NCBI GenBank assembly: GCA_017538465.1 | Contig: JAFYIW010000134.1 | Location: 1-7,804, forward strand | Direction: 5' to 3' | Source: Victivallales bacterium | GTDB taxonomy: Bacteria; Verrucomicrobiota; Lentisphaeria; Oligosphaerales; Oligosphaeraceae | Length of the DNA: 7,804 nucleotides | In this document: piece by piece, positions 1-5,857 of the stretch | Layout: each line of letters opens with the position of its first letter | How positions within the stretch are numbered: the first letter of the stretch is position 1 | The notes under the pieces: model-generated | Databases searched by the model: none | What the model saw: only the letters and a program-made list of their open reading frames with translations | Told to the model about the DNA's origin: nothing | Made by a program: the position numbers and the translations under genes

Positions 1-863
1 AACTTGGTCCAGGGACGGGAGAAGATGGTCTTGATGTCCTGTTCGCACTGCTGGCGTTCGCCGGGTTCGAAAGTGCCGTCAATGAGATTCCGGTAGTAGT
101 TGGTTACCGCCGCGACGTAGAGCGGAGTCTTTTTGCGCCCTTCGATCTTCACCGAGGCGATCTTGAGTTTCTTGAGTGCGCCGACCATGTCGGTCAACGC
201 CAGATCCTTCATTGACATCAGGCTGCAGTTCTCCGCCACAACTCGGCCCTGCTCGCGGACGGTCCAGCTGTTCCGGCAGACATAGCTGCATTCGCCGCGG
301 TTTCCGCTGTGGTCGCGCAGGACGCTGGAAAGCAGGCATAGTCCGCTGTAGGCATAGCAGAGCGCGCCATGGATGAAGACTTCCAATTCGATGTTGGGAA
401 TGGCGGCCATTTGCGCGATTTCATCCAAGGTAAGTTCACGTGCGGCAATCACGCGGCTGAATCCCAAATCGCGGCAGACCTCCATGCCGGCGGCATTGTG
501 GATGGCCATTTGGGTAGAGGCATGCAGGGGAAGTTCGGGGTAGTATTGCCGTATCAGATGCGCGGTGGAAAAATCCTGCACGATGACGCCGTCCACCGCC
601 TGGTCGCGCAAGTGATGCAGAATCGGCAGCAACCGCGGGAGCTCTTCCTGACGCAGCAGCGTGTTGACGGCAACATAGACCTTCCGTGGCCACTCTTGGT
701 TGTCATGCGCCAGTCCCATCAGCACCTCGAGGTCTTCGGGCGAGAAGTTCTCGGCGTCCGCTCGGGCGGAGAATTGCTTGAGGCCGACATAGACGGCATC
801 CGCGCCATATTCGAAGGCCGCCATCGCGGTCTCAAGATTTCCAGCAGGGGAAAGCAGTTCCAT
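1..863 (-). CDS. U32-family peptidase-like protein, partial (3' end off the window)
   Basis: The frame is open from ATG at 863-861 to base 1 and gives 287 residues; the C-terminus lies outside the window. The N-terminus MELLSPAGNLETAMAAFEYG is the classic start of the U32 family. The family signature is at residues 161-178 (EVFIHGALCYAYSGLCLLS), followed by SGNRGEC. Cysteines C169, C176, C192 and C196 resemble the cluster that binds a 4Fe-4S centre in characterised members such as UbiU. Despite the peptidase name, several E. coli members act in hydroxylation: RlhA on 23S rRNA, TrhP on tRNA, UbiU/UbiV in ubiquinone synthesis. The C-terminal part, which would help choose between RlhA-like and TrhP-like types, is missing, so no symbol is given. 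An in-frame TAA two codons before the ATG fixes the start. No Shine-Dalgarno site is visible, and a heptamer repeat ends about 10 bases upstream. The family is certain; the substrate is not. Confidence 0.93.
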   Translation of the reverse strand, partial: MELLSPAGNLETAMAAFEYGADAVYVGLKQFSARADAENFSPEDLEVLMGLAHDNQEWPRKVYVAVNTLLRQEELPRLLPILHHLRDQAVDGVIVQDFSTAHLIRQYYPELPLHASTQMAIHNAAGMEVCRDLGFSRVIAARELTLDEIAQMAAIPNIELEVFIHGALCYAYSGLCLLSSVLRDHSGNRGECSYVCRNSWTVREQGRVVAENCSLMSMKDLALTDMVGALKKLKIASVKIEGRKKTPLYVAAVTNYYRNLIDGTFEPGERQQCEQDIKTIFSRPWTK

Positions 864-871
864 ATTTTAAT

Positions 872-918
872 AATGAGGAATGAGGAATGGCAGGTTTGGC
901 ATCCGCGCCTCCGCGCGG
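872..918 (-). repeat. Hairpin-plus-heptamer repeat module, copy A
   Basis: Read on the minus strand, this has a perfect 6-bp hairpin (CCGCGC, loop GGAG, GCGCGG; 913-918 pairing with 903-908). A linker ending AAACCTGCC follows, then two full ATTCCTC heptamers and a partial ATT. Bases 872-901 match copy C (4931-4960, opposite orientation) at 29 of 30 positions. The stem sequence differs from copy C but still pairs fully. The module lies between proB and the U32 gene and ends about 10 bases before the U32 ATG. It is probably a dispersed intergenic repeat; its function is unknown. Confidence 0.8.
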
Positions 919-957
919 TGCTAGGAAAGGCGTGTCCGCCGGGGGGCGGCGGTTGGG

Positions 958-2106
958 CTATTTGATGATCACCAGGTAATCTTTGTGAACGACCTCGGTG
1001 TTTTCCACGGGGTGTCCCAGCCGGGCGGCCAGCTCCGTGGTCTTTGCCCCGCAGATGCGCGCCAGTTCCTCGTACGAGAAATTCACCACGCCGCGCGCGA
1101 TTTCCGTGCGCTCGGGACCGACCAGACGCACGGTGTCTCCCTTCCGGAAGGTGCCGTTGGAACCCAGGATTCCGCCCGGGAGAAGACTCTTGTTGCGGTT
1201 GGTGACCGCGTCGGCGGCCCCGGCGTCCAGAATGAGCGTGCCGGCGGGTTCGGAGAAGAACGCCAGGAAACGCTGCCAGGAGCGCATCGGATGAAGGAGA
1301 TTGGGTTGCAGGAAGAGCGTGCCGCAGTCCTCCCCATTCAGGAATCGTTCCAGTTCGGTGAAGTCGTGGCCATCCACGATGGCCAGGGCATGGCCGCCGG
1401 TGGTGCAGATGGAGGCGGCGTGGAGTTTGGTGATCATTCCCCCCGTGGAGTAGGGATTCCCGTCCGTGGAGCCCGCCATCGCCAGAAGCCGGTCATCCAG
1501 TTCGCGGATGACGCTGATGCGCTGGCCGAGCGTGCCGTCCACGCCGCTTTCATGGAAGCCGTCGATGGTGGTCAGCAGCACCGTCAAGTCGGCGTCGAGC
1601 ATCGTGGCCAGCATGGCGGCCAGCGTGTCGTTGTCGCCGATTTTGATTTGCTCCACCGAGACGGAGTCATTTTCATTGATGACGGGGAGGACGCCCTCGT
1701 CCAGCAACGCGCGCAGACAGGCGGTGACGTGGAGATTGCGGTCGCGGTTCTGCAAGTCGGCGGCGGTCAGCAGCAGCTGTGCGCAATGGAAGCCGTGTTC
1801 TTCGCAGGCGTTCTCGTAGTGGCGCATCAGATAGCACTGTCCCAGGGCGGCCATTGCCTGCACCTTTGCCATGTCCTTGGGGCGTGCGGCGCGCTCCAGA
1901 ATGGACATGCCCAGCGGGATGGCGCCGGAGGTCACCAGAATGACCTCGATGCCGCGTTCTCGCAGCCCGGCCAATTGGCGAACCAGCTCGCGGGTGCGCC
2001 GGGCGGGGTTTTCACGCACCAGATTCGATCCCACCTTCACCACCAGACGATGGAGTTTTCGCAGCGTCGCCTGGCGTTCGCCTTTGTCTTGAAACTGATA
2101 GTTCAT
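958..2106 (-). CDS. proB: Glutamate 5-kinase (ProB) with PUA domain
   Basis: This enzyme phosphorylates L-glutamate to gamma-glutamyl phosphate, the first step of proline synthesis in the cytoplasm. The protein has 382 residues (E. coli ProB has 367). An amino-acid kinase domain spans about residues 18-260: KVGSN at 24-28 for phosphate binding, SGA at 60-62, NEND at 144-147, GDND at 157-160, LLTTIDG at 177-183, and STGGMITK at 220-227 in place of the usual GTGGMxTK. A PUA domain spans about 278-382, with KSLLPGGI at 306-313, GTFRKGD at 318-324 and a terminal HKDYLVII. The N-terminus is some 15 residues longer than in E. coli, but no other start precedes the kinase core. The ATG lies 17 bases after the fabF stop, so co-transcription with fabF is likely. 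No Shine-Dalgarno site is visible there. proA is not in the window. Confidence 0.96.
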   Translation of the reverse strand: MNYQFQDKGERQATLRKLHRLVVKVGSNLVRENPARRTRELVRQLAGLRERGIEVILVTSGAIPLGMSILERAARPKDMAKVQAMAALGQCYLMRHYENACEEHGFHCAQLLLTAADLQNRDRNLHVTACLRALLDEGVLPVINENDSVSVEQIKIGDNDTLAAMLATMLDADLTVLLTTIDGFHESGVDGTLGQRISVIRELDDRLLAMAGSTDGNPYSTGGMITKLHAASICTTGGHALAIVDGHDFTELERFLNGEDCGTLFLQPNLLHPMRSWQRFLAFFSEPAGTLILDAGAADAVTNRNKSLLPGGILGSNGTFRKGDTVRLVGPERTEIARGVVNFSYEELARICGAKTTELAARLGHPVENTEVVHKDYLVIIK

Positions 2107-2123
2107 TGCTGGAAAGAGTGGGA

Positions 2124-3380
2124 TTAGTCTTCAAACCGGGAAAACACCACGGCGGCATTGTGTCCGCCAAAGCCCATGTTCAGCTTCAGGGCGTGGCGCA
2201 GGTCTGGAAGTTCCCGCGCGGCGTTGGGCAGGTAGTCCAGGTCGCAATTCGGGTCAGGAGTGGCCAGGTTCATGGTTCCGGGCGCGACGCCGTTCCTCAG
2301 TGCCAGAATGCAGACCACGGACTCGAAGCCGCCGGCCGCCCCCAGCATGTGGCCCGTCATCGACTTGGTGCTGGAGATGGCAGTGTGATAGGCATGCTCG
2401 CCCAGAGCCAACTTCAATGCGCGGGTCTCGACCAGGTCATTCAGAGGCGTCGAGGTGCCGTGCGCATTCACGTAGCCAATCGCCTCGGGGGAGAGTCCGG
2501 CATGATTCAGGGCGACTTGAATGGCGCGGGCGGCACCGGAGCCGTCCTCGATTGGCGCGGTAATATGATGGGCATCGCAGGTGGCCCCATAGCCCGAGAC
2601 TTCCGCGAGGATCGTCGCGCCACGTCTGCGGGCATGCGTCAGTTCCTCCAGGAGCAACACCCCGGCGCCGCTGCCTGGCACAAAGCCATCACGGGTGGCG
2701 TCAAAGGGGCGGGAGGCGTGCTCCGGGTCGTCATTGTGGGAGCCGGTCAGTGCGCGCATTGCCCCGAAGGCGGCCTGCGCCAATGCAATCACGCTGTTCT
2801 CGGCGCCGCCCGCCAGCATGGCGTCGGCATCGCCGCGGCGGATAATCCAGGCCGCCTCGCCAATGGCATGAAGGCCCGTGGCACACGCCGAGACCAGCCC
2901 GAAATTCGGTCCCTGCAGATGAAAGCGGATGGCGATGTGCCCCGCCGCCATGTTGGCGATGATCTGCGGAACGGTGAGCGGGGACACCATGCGCTGCCCC
3001 AAGTTTTCAAGCCGCTGGGATTGCAGGGTGCAGGTCTGGAGTCCGCCAATGCCAGACGAGACCAATGCGCCAATGCGCTCCGGTGGAATGTCAGTCCCCG
3101 GCTGCAGTCCGGCGGAGTCCATCGCCTGCTGAGCCGCCGCCAACGCATAATGGCAGAAGGGATCCAGCCGCTGCTGATCCTTTGGGGACACGTATTTGTC
3201 CATGTCCAGCCCCGATACCTCGCCGCCAATCTGACAACGATACTCCCGCTCGGCGAATTTCCCAATGCGCCGAATGCCGGAACGCCCCGCAAGCAGATTG
3301 TCCCAGGCACTTTCCACAGTGCTCCCCACGGGGGAGACGACTCCCATACCAGTTACGACAATGCGGCGCTCTTCTTTCAT
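2124..3380 (-). CDS. fabF: 3-oxoacyl-[ACP] synthase II (KAS II, FabF)
   Basis: FabF condenses malonyl-ACP with a growing acyl-ACP to extend the chain by two carbons. The 418 residues match the family length. The thiolase-fold start RRIVVTGMGVVSPVG is at residues 5-19. The catalytic cysteine is C166 in VSACATG. The two active-site histidines are H307 (NAHGTSTPLND) and H344 (STKSMTGHMLGAAGG), with the conserved lysine at K339. The C-terminal GFGGHNA loop is at 403-409. This Cys-His-His set marks a KAS I/II enzyme rather than FabH (Cys-His-Asn). The ATG at 3380 is chosen over an upstream ATG at 3419 because AGGAG sits 7 bases before it and the protein then begins at the family position. An intrinsic terminator and an AT-rich island lie upstream, so it may have its own promoter or depend on read-through from acpP. 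Confidence 0.97.
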   Translation of the reverse strand: MKEERRIVVTGMGVVSPVGSTVESAWDNLLAGRSGIRRIGKFAEREYRCQIGGEVSGLDMDKYVSPKDQQRLDPFCHYALAAAQQAMDSAGLQPGTDIPPERIGALVSSGIGGLQTCTLQSQRLENLGQRMVSPLTVPQIIANMAAGHIAIRFHLQGPNFGLVSACATGLHAIGEAAWIIRRGDADAMLAGGAENSVIALAQAAFGAMRALTGSHNDDPEHASRPFDATRDGFVPGSGAGVLLLEELTHARRRGATILAEVSGYGATCDAHHITAPIEDGSGAARAIQVALNHAGLSPEAIGYVNAHGTSTPLNDLVETRALKLALGEHAYHTAISSTKSMTGHMLGAAGGFESVVCILALRNGVAPGTMNLATPDPNCDLDYLPNAARELPDLRHALKLNMGFGGHNAAVVFSRFED

Positions 3381-3387
3381 TCCGTGA

Positions 3388-3392
3388 CTCCT
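3388..3392 (-). promoter_or_regulatory. Shine-Dalgarno site of fabF
   Basis: Minus-strand AGGAG lies 7 bases before the ATG at 3380. It decides the start against the in-frame ATG at 3419, which would add 13 residues with no match to the family N-terminus. Confidence 0.8.
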
Positions 3393-3430
3393 GGTGCCAT
3401 TTCGTCTCACGACGGGCATAACAACGGGGT

Positions 3431-3480
3431 GATTAATTGTAAAAATTTCTTATATATAGATATATATTATCTCTTTCTCT
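3431..3480 (-). promoter_or_regulatory. AT-rich island before fabF, probable promoter region
   Basis: This segment is strikingly AT-rich compared with the genes, with alternating TA runs (3450-3469). It lies just downstream of the acpP terminator and about 50-100 bases before the fabF ATG. Minus-strand hexamers resembling a -10 box are TATAAG (3449-3454), TACAAT (3436-3441) and GATAAT (3466-3471). None has a convincing TTGACA-like box at 16-18 bases, so the exact promoter is not assigned. The position after a terminator and the base composition are the main support. Confidence 0.4.
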
Positions 3481-3505
3481 AGATGATTTGCGCGGATTCC
3501 ATAGT

Positions 3506-3544
3506 AAAAAAGCCACATTTCCAGACAATGGAAGTGTGGCTTTT
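3506..3544 (-). terminator. Intrinsic terminator after acpP
   Basis: The 15-base arms 3508-3522 and 3530-3544 pair around a 7-base loop (3523-3529), with one C-A mismatch in the minus-strand RNA (a T-G wobble on the plus strand). On the minus strand the stem closes with GGC and six T (3511-3506), the standard intrinsic terminator form. It begins 49 bases after the acpP stop codon. The opposite strand has only four T after its stem and no gene upstream, so the minus direction is the meaningful one. It would end or attenuate acpP transcription before fabF. Confidence 0.9.
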
Positions 3545-3593
3545 CCGGATTTATTGGGGCAGGGCGTCGGCCCTTGGACGGCAAACGGGGAAA

Positions 3594-3869
3594 TTACGCC
3601 TCTTTGTTTTCGGCGGCGGCTTTCTCGTCCAGTTTCTTGGCGATGTAATCGATGGCGGCGCCGACGGTGAGCATGTTCTCGACGACATCATCGGAGATGC
3701 GCAGGTCAAAGGTCTCCTCAAATTCCATGACCAATTCAACGGTGTCCAGCGAGTCCGCATTGAGGTCCTCAATGAAACGGGCTTCGGGAGTGACTTGATC
3801 CGCATTGACGGCAAGTTGCTTGACGATGATGGCTTTGACGGTTTCCGTGATGTTCTGGATGTCTGCCAT
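3594..3869 (-). CDS. acpP: Acyl carrier protein
   Basis: ACP carries the growing acyl chain as a thioester on a 4'-phosphopantetheine arm and is the shared substrate of the Fab enzymes and PlsX. The 91-residue protein has the attachment motif DLNADSLDTVELVMEFEE with the modified serine at S40. It is longer than the E. coli protein (78 residues) by about 3 residues at the front and 10 charged, alanine-rich residues at the end. The helix III region reads ISDDVVENM where E. coli has IPDEEAEKI, so it is less acidic there. ATG 3869 is chosen because AGGAG lies 8 bases upstream and MADIQN fits the family; an open extension upstream has no such support. It appears monocistronic, with a promoter and palindrome about 110 bases upstream and a strong terminator downstream. 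Confidence 0.97.
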   Translation of the reverse strand: MADIQNITETVKAIIVKQLAVNADQVTPEARFIEDLNADSLDTVELVMEFEETFDLRISDDVVENMLTVGAAIDYIAKKLDEKAAAENKEA

Positions 3870-3877
3870 GTTGTTGA

Positions 3878-3882
3878 CTCCT
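3878..3882 (-). promoter_or_regulatory. Shine-Dalgarno site of acpP
   Basis: Minus-strand AGGAG lies 8 bases before the ATG at 3869. It fixes the short 91-residue start rather than the 17-residue upstream extension of the same frame. Confidence 0.8.
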
Positions 3883-3916
3883 ATTGGGTTGGTGGTATGT
3901 GAAAAGGGGACAACGC

Positions 3917-3961
3917 GCACCGGCCGTCATCGCGATGATGCTCAGCGGACAGACGCCGTGC
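3917..3961 (-). promoter_or_regulatory. Foldable 5' leader of acpP
   Basis: Within the predicted acpP leader, GCACCGGC (3917-3924) can pair with GCCGTGC (3955-3961): 7 bp with one bulged C. Inside lies a 12-base perfect palindrome, TCATCGCGATGA (3927-3938), which can form a small CGCG-loop hairpin. There is no T-tract, so it is not a terminator. It may stabilise the mRNA or affect translation; it matches no riboswitch class I recognise. Confidence 0.35.
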
Positions 3962-3965
3962 ACAA

Positions 3966-3979
3966 AAGGAAATTTCCTT
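3966..3979. promoter_or_regulatory. Perfect 14-bp palindrome at the acpP start site, candidate operator
   Basis: AAGGAAATTTCCTT is a perfect palindrome. It begins directly downstream of the TATAGT box, so the predicted transcription start (about 3973) falls inside it. A dimeric repressor bound here would block transcription of acpP. It has no loop and no T-tract, which argues for a DNA-level operator rather than an RNA hairpin. The regulator is unknown, and I do not see a copy of the FapR or FabR site in it. Confidence 0.55.
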
Positions 3980-4007
3980 ACTATAACCCCTTTGGGAAAA
4001 ATTGCAA
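3980..4007 (-). promoter_or_regulatory. sigma70-type promoter of acpP
   Basis: On the minus strand a -35 box TTGCAA (4002-4007; 4 of 6 to consensus) is followed after 16 bases by a -10 box TATAGT (3980-3985; 5 of 6). It lies in the 201-bp gap between fabG and acpP and gives a leader of about 105 bases. This is the best promoter match I found in the window and fits separate, high expression of ACP. Confidence 0.65.
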
Positions 4008-4070
4008 GTTGGCGTGGCGGGTATTGCCCCGAGAGTACGGGCGGTTCCTTCGGCCATTTGAAACGGGTGG

Positions 4071-4835
4071 TTACATGTGCATTCCGCCGTCCACGGAGAG
4101 GCACTGTCCGGTGATGTAGCTGGCGCCTGGACCGGCCAGGAAGAGCGCGACTTCGGCGATTTCCTGCGGGCTGGCGATGCGCCCCAGCGGAATCTGCTCG
4201 GTGAGCTTCTGGCGGTATTCAGGCGTCAGGACGGCGGTCATGTCGGTGTCCACGAAGCCCGGAGCAATGGCGTTGACCAGGATGTTCCGGGAGGCCAGTT
4301 CGCGGGCGACGGTCTTGGTGAGGCCCAGCACGCCGGCTTTGGCGGCGGTGTAGTTCGCCTGGCCGGGGTTCCCGAGCAGGCCCACCACGGAGGAGATGTT
4401 GATGATGCGGCCGCCGCGAGCGCGGATCATCGGGCGGATGGCGGCGCGGATGCAGTTGAAGACACCCTTGAGGTTGGTGTCCAGCACGGTGTCCCATTCC
4501 GCCTCGTCCAGCCGCAGCACCAGGTTGTCACGGGTGATGCCGGCGTTGTTCACGAGGATGTCCAGCTTTCCGCCGAAGAGCGCAACCACGCTGTCGATGG
4601 TGGTGGCGACGGCGGCGGTGTCCTTCACGTCCACGCCAAAGCCAGTGACCTGCTCAATGGAGACGCCCGCCTCCTGGGCGAGCTTCAACGCGGCGGCGAT
4701 CGCCTTGTCCGTCGAGGTTCCCAGAATGGCGACACGTGCGCCTTCGCGCAGGAAGGTTCCCGCAATGGCATGGCCGATTCCACGGGTTCCACCAGTGACC
4801 AATGCGGTTTTGTTTTCAAGAAGTCTGCTTTGCAT
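4071..4835 (-). CDS. fabG: 3-oxoacyl-[ACP] reductase (FabG)
   Basis: FabG reduces 3-ketoacyl-ACP to 3-hydroxyacyl-ACP with NADPH in each elongation round. The 254 residues form a classic short-chain dehydrogenase: cofactor loop TGGTRGIG at 14-21, NNAG at 96-99, active-site N121, S149 (INISSVVG), Y162 and K166 (NYTAAKAG), the PG motif at 192-193 and the terminal TGQCLSVDGGMHM. The spacing S149-Y162-K166 equals that of E. coli FabG, and the location in a fab cluster supports FabG over other SDR enzymes. The ATG at 4835 is preferred to an upstream in-frame start at 4892, because AGAGGG lies 5 bases before it and the extension (rich in arginine) would be encoded by repeat-adjacent DNA. Upstream lie two repeat modules separating it from fabD. 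Confidence 0.96.
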   Translation of the reverse strand: MQSRLLENKTALVTGGTRGIGHAIAGTFLREGARVAILGTSTDKAIAAALKLAQEAGVSIEQVTGFGVDVKDTAAVATTIDSVVALFGGKLDILVNNAGITRDNLVLRLDEAEWDTVLDTNLKGVFNCIRAAIRPMIRARGGRIINISSVVGLLGNPGQANYTAAKAGVLGLTKTVARELASRNILVNAIAPGFVDTDMTAVLTPEYRQKLTEQIPLGRIASPQEIAEVALFLAGPGASYITGQCLSVDGGMHM

Positions 4836-4840
4836 AAAAT

Positions 4841-4846
4841 CCCTCT
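4841..4846 (-). promoter_or_regulatory. Shine-Dalgarno site of fabG
   Basis: Minus-strand AGAGGG lies 5 bases before the ATG at 4835. It supports this start over the longer one at 4892, which would add 19 residues unlike any FabG N-terminus. Confidence 0.65.
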
Positions 4847-4864
4847 GGTTGTACACAATTCTAC

Positions 4865-4911
4865 GGGGCTGCCGCCTCCGCATCCCCGCCATTCCTCATT
4901 CCTCATTCCTC
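4865..4911 (+). repeat. Hairpin-plus-heptamer repeat module, copy B
   Basis: Arms GGGGcTGC (4865-4872) and GCAtCCCC (4880-4887) pair as 4+3 bp around one C-T mismatch, with a loop CGCCTCC. GCC and three perfect ATTCCTC heptamers follow (4891-4911). The opposite strand of the hairpin carries CGGAGGC, as in copies A and C. It lies about 30 bases before the fabG ATG, directly next to copy C. Confidence 0.7.
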
Positions 4912-4912
4912 T

Positions 4913-4966
4913 CGGTGCCGGAGGCACCGGTGCAAAACCTGCCATTCCTCATTCCTCATTCCTCAT
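4913..4966 (+). repeat. Hairpin-plus-heptamer repeat module, copy C
   Basis: A perfect 7-bp hairpin (CGGTGCC, loop GGA, GGCACCG; 4913-4919 with 4923-4929) is followed by a linker ending AAACCTGCC and three ATTCCTC heptamers plus AT (4944-4966). The array ends on the base next to the fabD stop codon (4967-4969). Its linker and heptamers match copy A, which lies in the opposite orientation 4 kb away, at 29 of 30 bases. Confidence 0.8.
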
Positions 4967-5857
4967 CTACAGGTTCGTTGTCTCGGCGGGGAAACGGCGG
5001 TCGATGCGGCGGGCCAGACCAGTCAGGACCTGGCCTGGTCCCAGTTCCAGCAGCTTGTCGCACTGTTGCATGATGGCACGACAGCATTCTTCCCAGCGAA
5101 CCGGCGAGTAGATTTGCTCGGTCAGACGTTCTCGCAGGGCGGCTGGCTCCGGTACGGCCAATTCCCCCGTGACATTGTGGACCAGTGGCAATGACGGCTT
5201 CCGCATGGGGAGGTTTTCCAGAAATGCCCGGAAGGCCTCGCCCGCCGGCCGCATCAGGCGTGAATGGTATGCGCCTGCGACCTCCAGATGGACAATCTTC
5301 ATCACTTCAGGCACGAGTTCTTCACAGGCGGCCTTCACCAATTCCGCCTCGCCGCTTAATATCAACTGTCCGGGGCAATTGTAGTTGGCCACGTCAATAC
5401 CATGCGCCTCAGCGACTTGAGCCACACGAGATGGCTCGCCGCCCAGGATGGCCGCCATCGCGCCATGGGTGCGCCGGCATAATTCGTCCATCAGCCGCCC
5501 GCGTTCGGCGACGGCCTTCAGGCCGGTCTCAAAATCAAAGGCCCCCGCCACCGTGAGAGCCGCCAGTTCACCAAGGGAAAGTCCTCCGGCGATGGCAGGC
5601 GTCTCGTCGGCTTGCGGCGCTTCACTGCGGGCGGCCCACGCGGCCAGCGAGGTGATGTAAATGGCGGGCTGGCAGTGTGCGCAAGCGGTCAGGTCTTCCT
5701 GCGGGCCTTCGAAGCAGAGCCGGGAAATCGGCCAGGAGAGGATGGCGTCCGCCTGGTCGTAGATTTTCCGTGCGGCGGGAGAACTCTCGTAGAGTTGCGC
5801 CCCCATGCCGGGATGCTGGGCGCCTTGCCCGGCAAAAAGCAAACCGAGTCTTGTCAT
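4967..5857 (-). CDS. fabD: Malonyl-CoA:ACP transacylase (FabD)
   Basis: FabD transfers malonate from malonyl-CoA to ACP and so supplies the extender unit for fatty-acid synthesis. The 296 residues carry GQGAQHPGMG at 10-19, the nucleophile S94 in GLSLGE, R119 (ERGRLM) for the malonyl carboxylate, catalytic H198 (GAYHSRLM) and the family motif EQIYSPVRWEE at 247-257. The usual GHSLGE is GLSLGE here; that variant is known from plant and cyanobacterial enzymes, so it is not a sign of inactivity. The ATG at 5857 gives the standard N-terminus, 24 bases after the plsX stop, so it is co-transcribed with plsX. No clear Shine-Dalgarno site is present. A repeat array abuts the stop codon. fabH, commonly found just before fabD, is missing. 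Confidence 0.96.
   Translation of the reverse strand: MTRLGLLFAGQGAQHPGMGAQLYESSPAARKIYDQADAILSWPISRLCFEGPQEDLTACAHCQPAIYITSLAAWAARSEAPQADETPAIAGGLSLGELAALTVAGAFDFETGLKAVAERGRLMDELCRRTHGAMAAILGGEPSRVAQVAEAHGIDVANYNCPGQLILSGEAELVKAACEELVPEVMKIVHLEVAGAYHSRLMRPAGEAFRAFLENLPMRKPSLPLVHNVTGELAVPEPAALRERLTEQIYSPVRWEECCRAIMQQCDKLLELGPGQVLTGLARRIDRRFPAETTNL

Noticed and set aside
92..96. FabD GLSLGE (usual GHSLGE; residues 92-97 of the protein) as a sign of an inactive enzyme
   Set aside because: The same Leu variant occurs in plant and cyanobacterial FabD, and S94, R119 and H198 are all present.
936..949. GC-rich hairpin CCGCC/GGCGG just after proB as a terminator
   Set aside because: The stem is only 5 bp and no T-tract follows on the minus strand.
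369..965. Plus-strand open frame of 198 codons opposite the U32 gene
   Set aside because: The minus frame here has the full U32 signature and runs off the edge; the plus frame is its shadow.
985..2127. Plus-strand open frame of 380 codons opposite proB
   Set aside because: It mirrors the proB reading frame, with a low-complexity G/Q/H/V composition and no recognisable motif.
2106..3482. Plus-strand open frame of 458 codons opposite fabF
   Set aside because: It is wholly antisense to a clear fabF, resembles no protein family I know, and is rich in G, R, A and H as expected from the complement of GC-rich codons.
4026..4042. Hairpin CCCG/CGGG downstream of fabG as a terminator
   Set aside because: The stem is 4 bp with no T-tract; there is not enough to call a fabG terminator.
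4891..4966. CRISPR array or leader
   Set aside because: The units are only 7 bases with no spacers and no cas genes nearby; this is a plain tandem repeat.
4077..5111. Plus-strand open frame of 344 codons opposite fabG and the end of fabD
   Set aside because: It crosses the repeat-filled gap and lies antisense to two convincing genes; no domain is visible.
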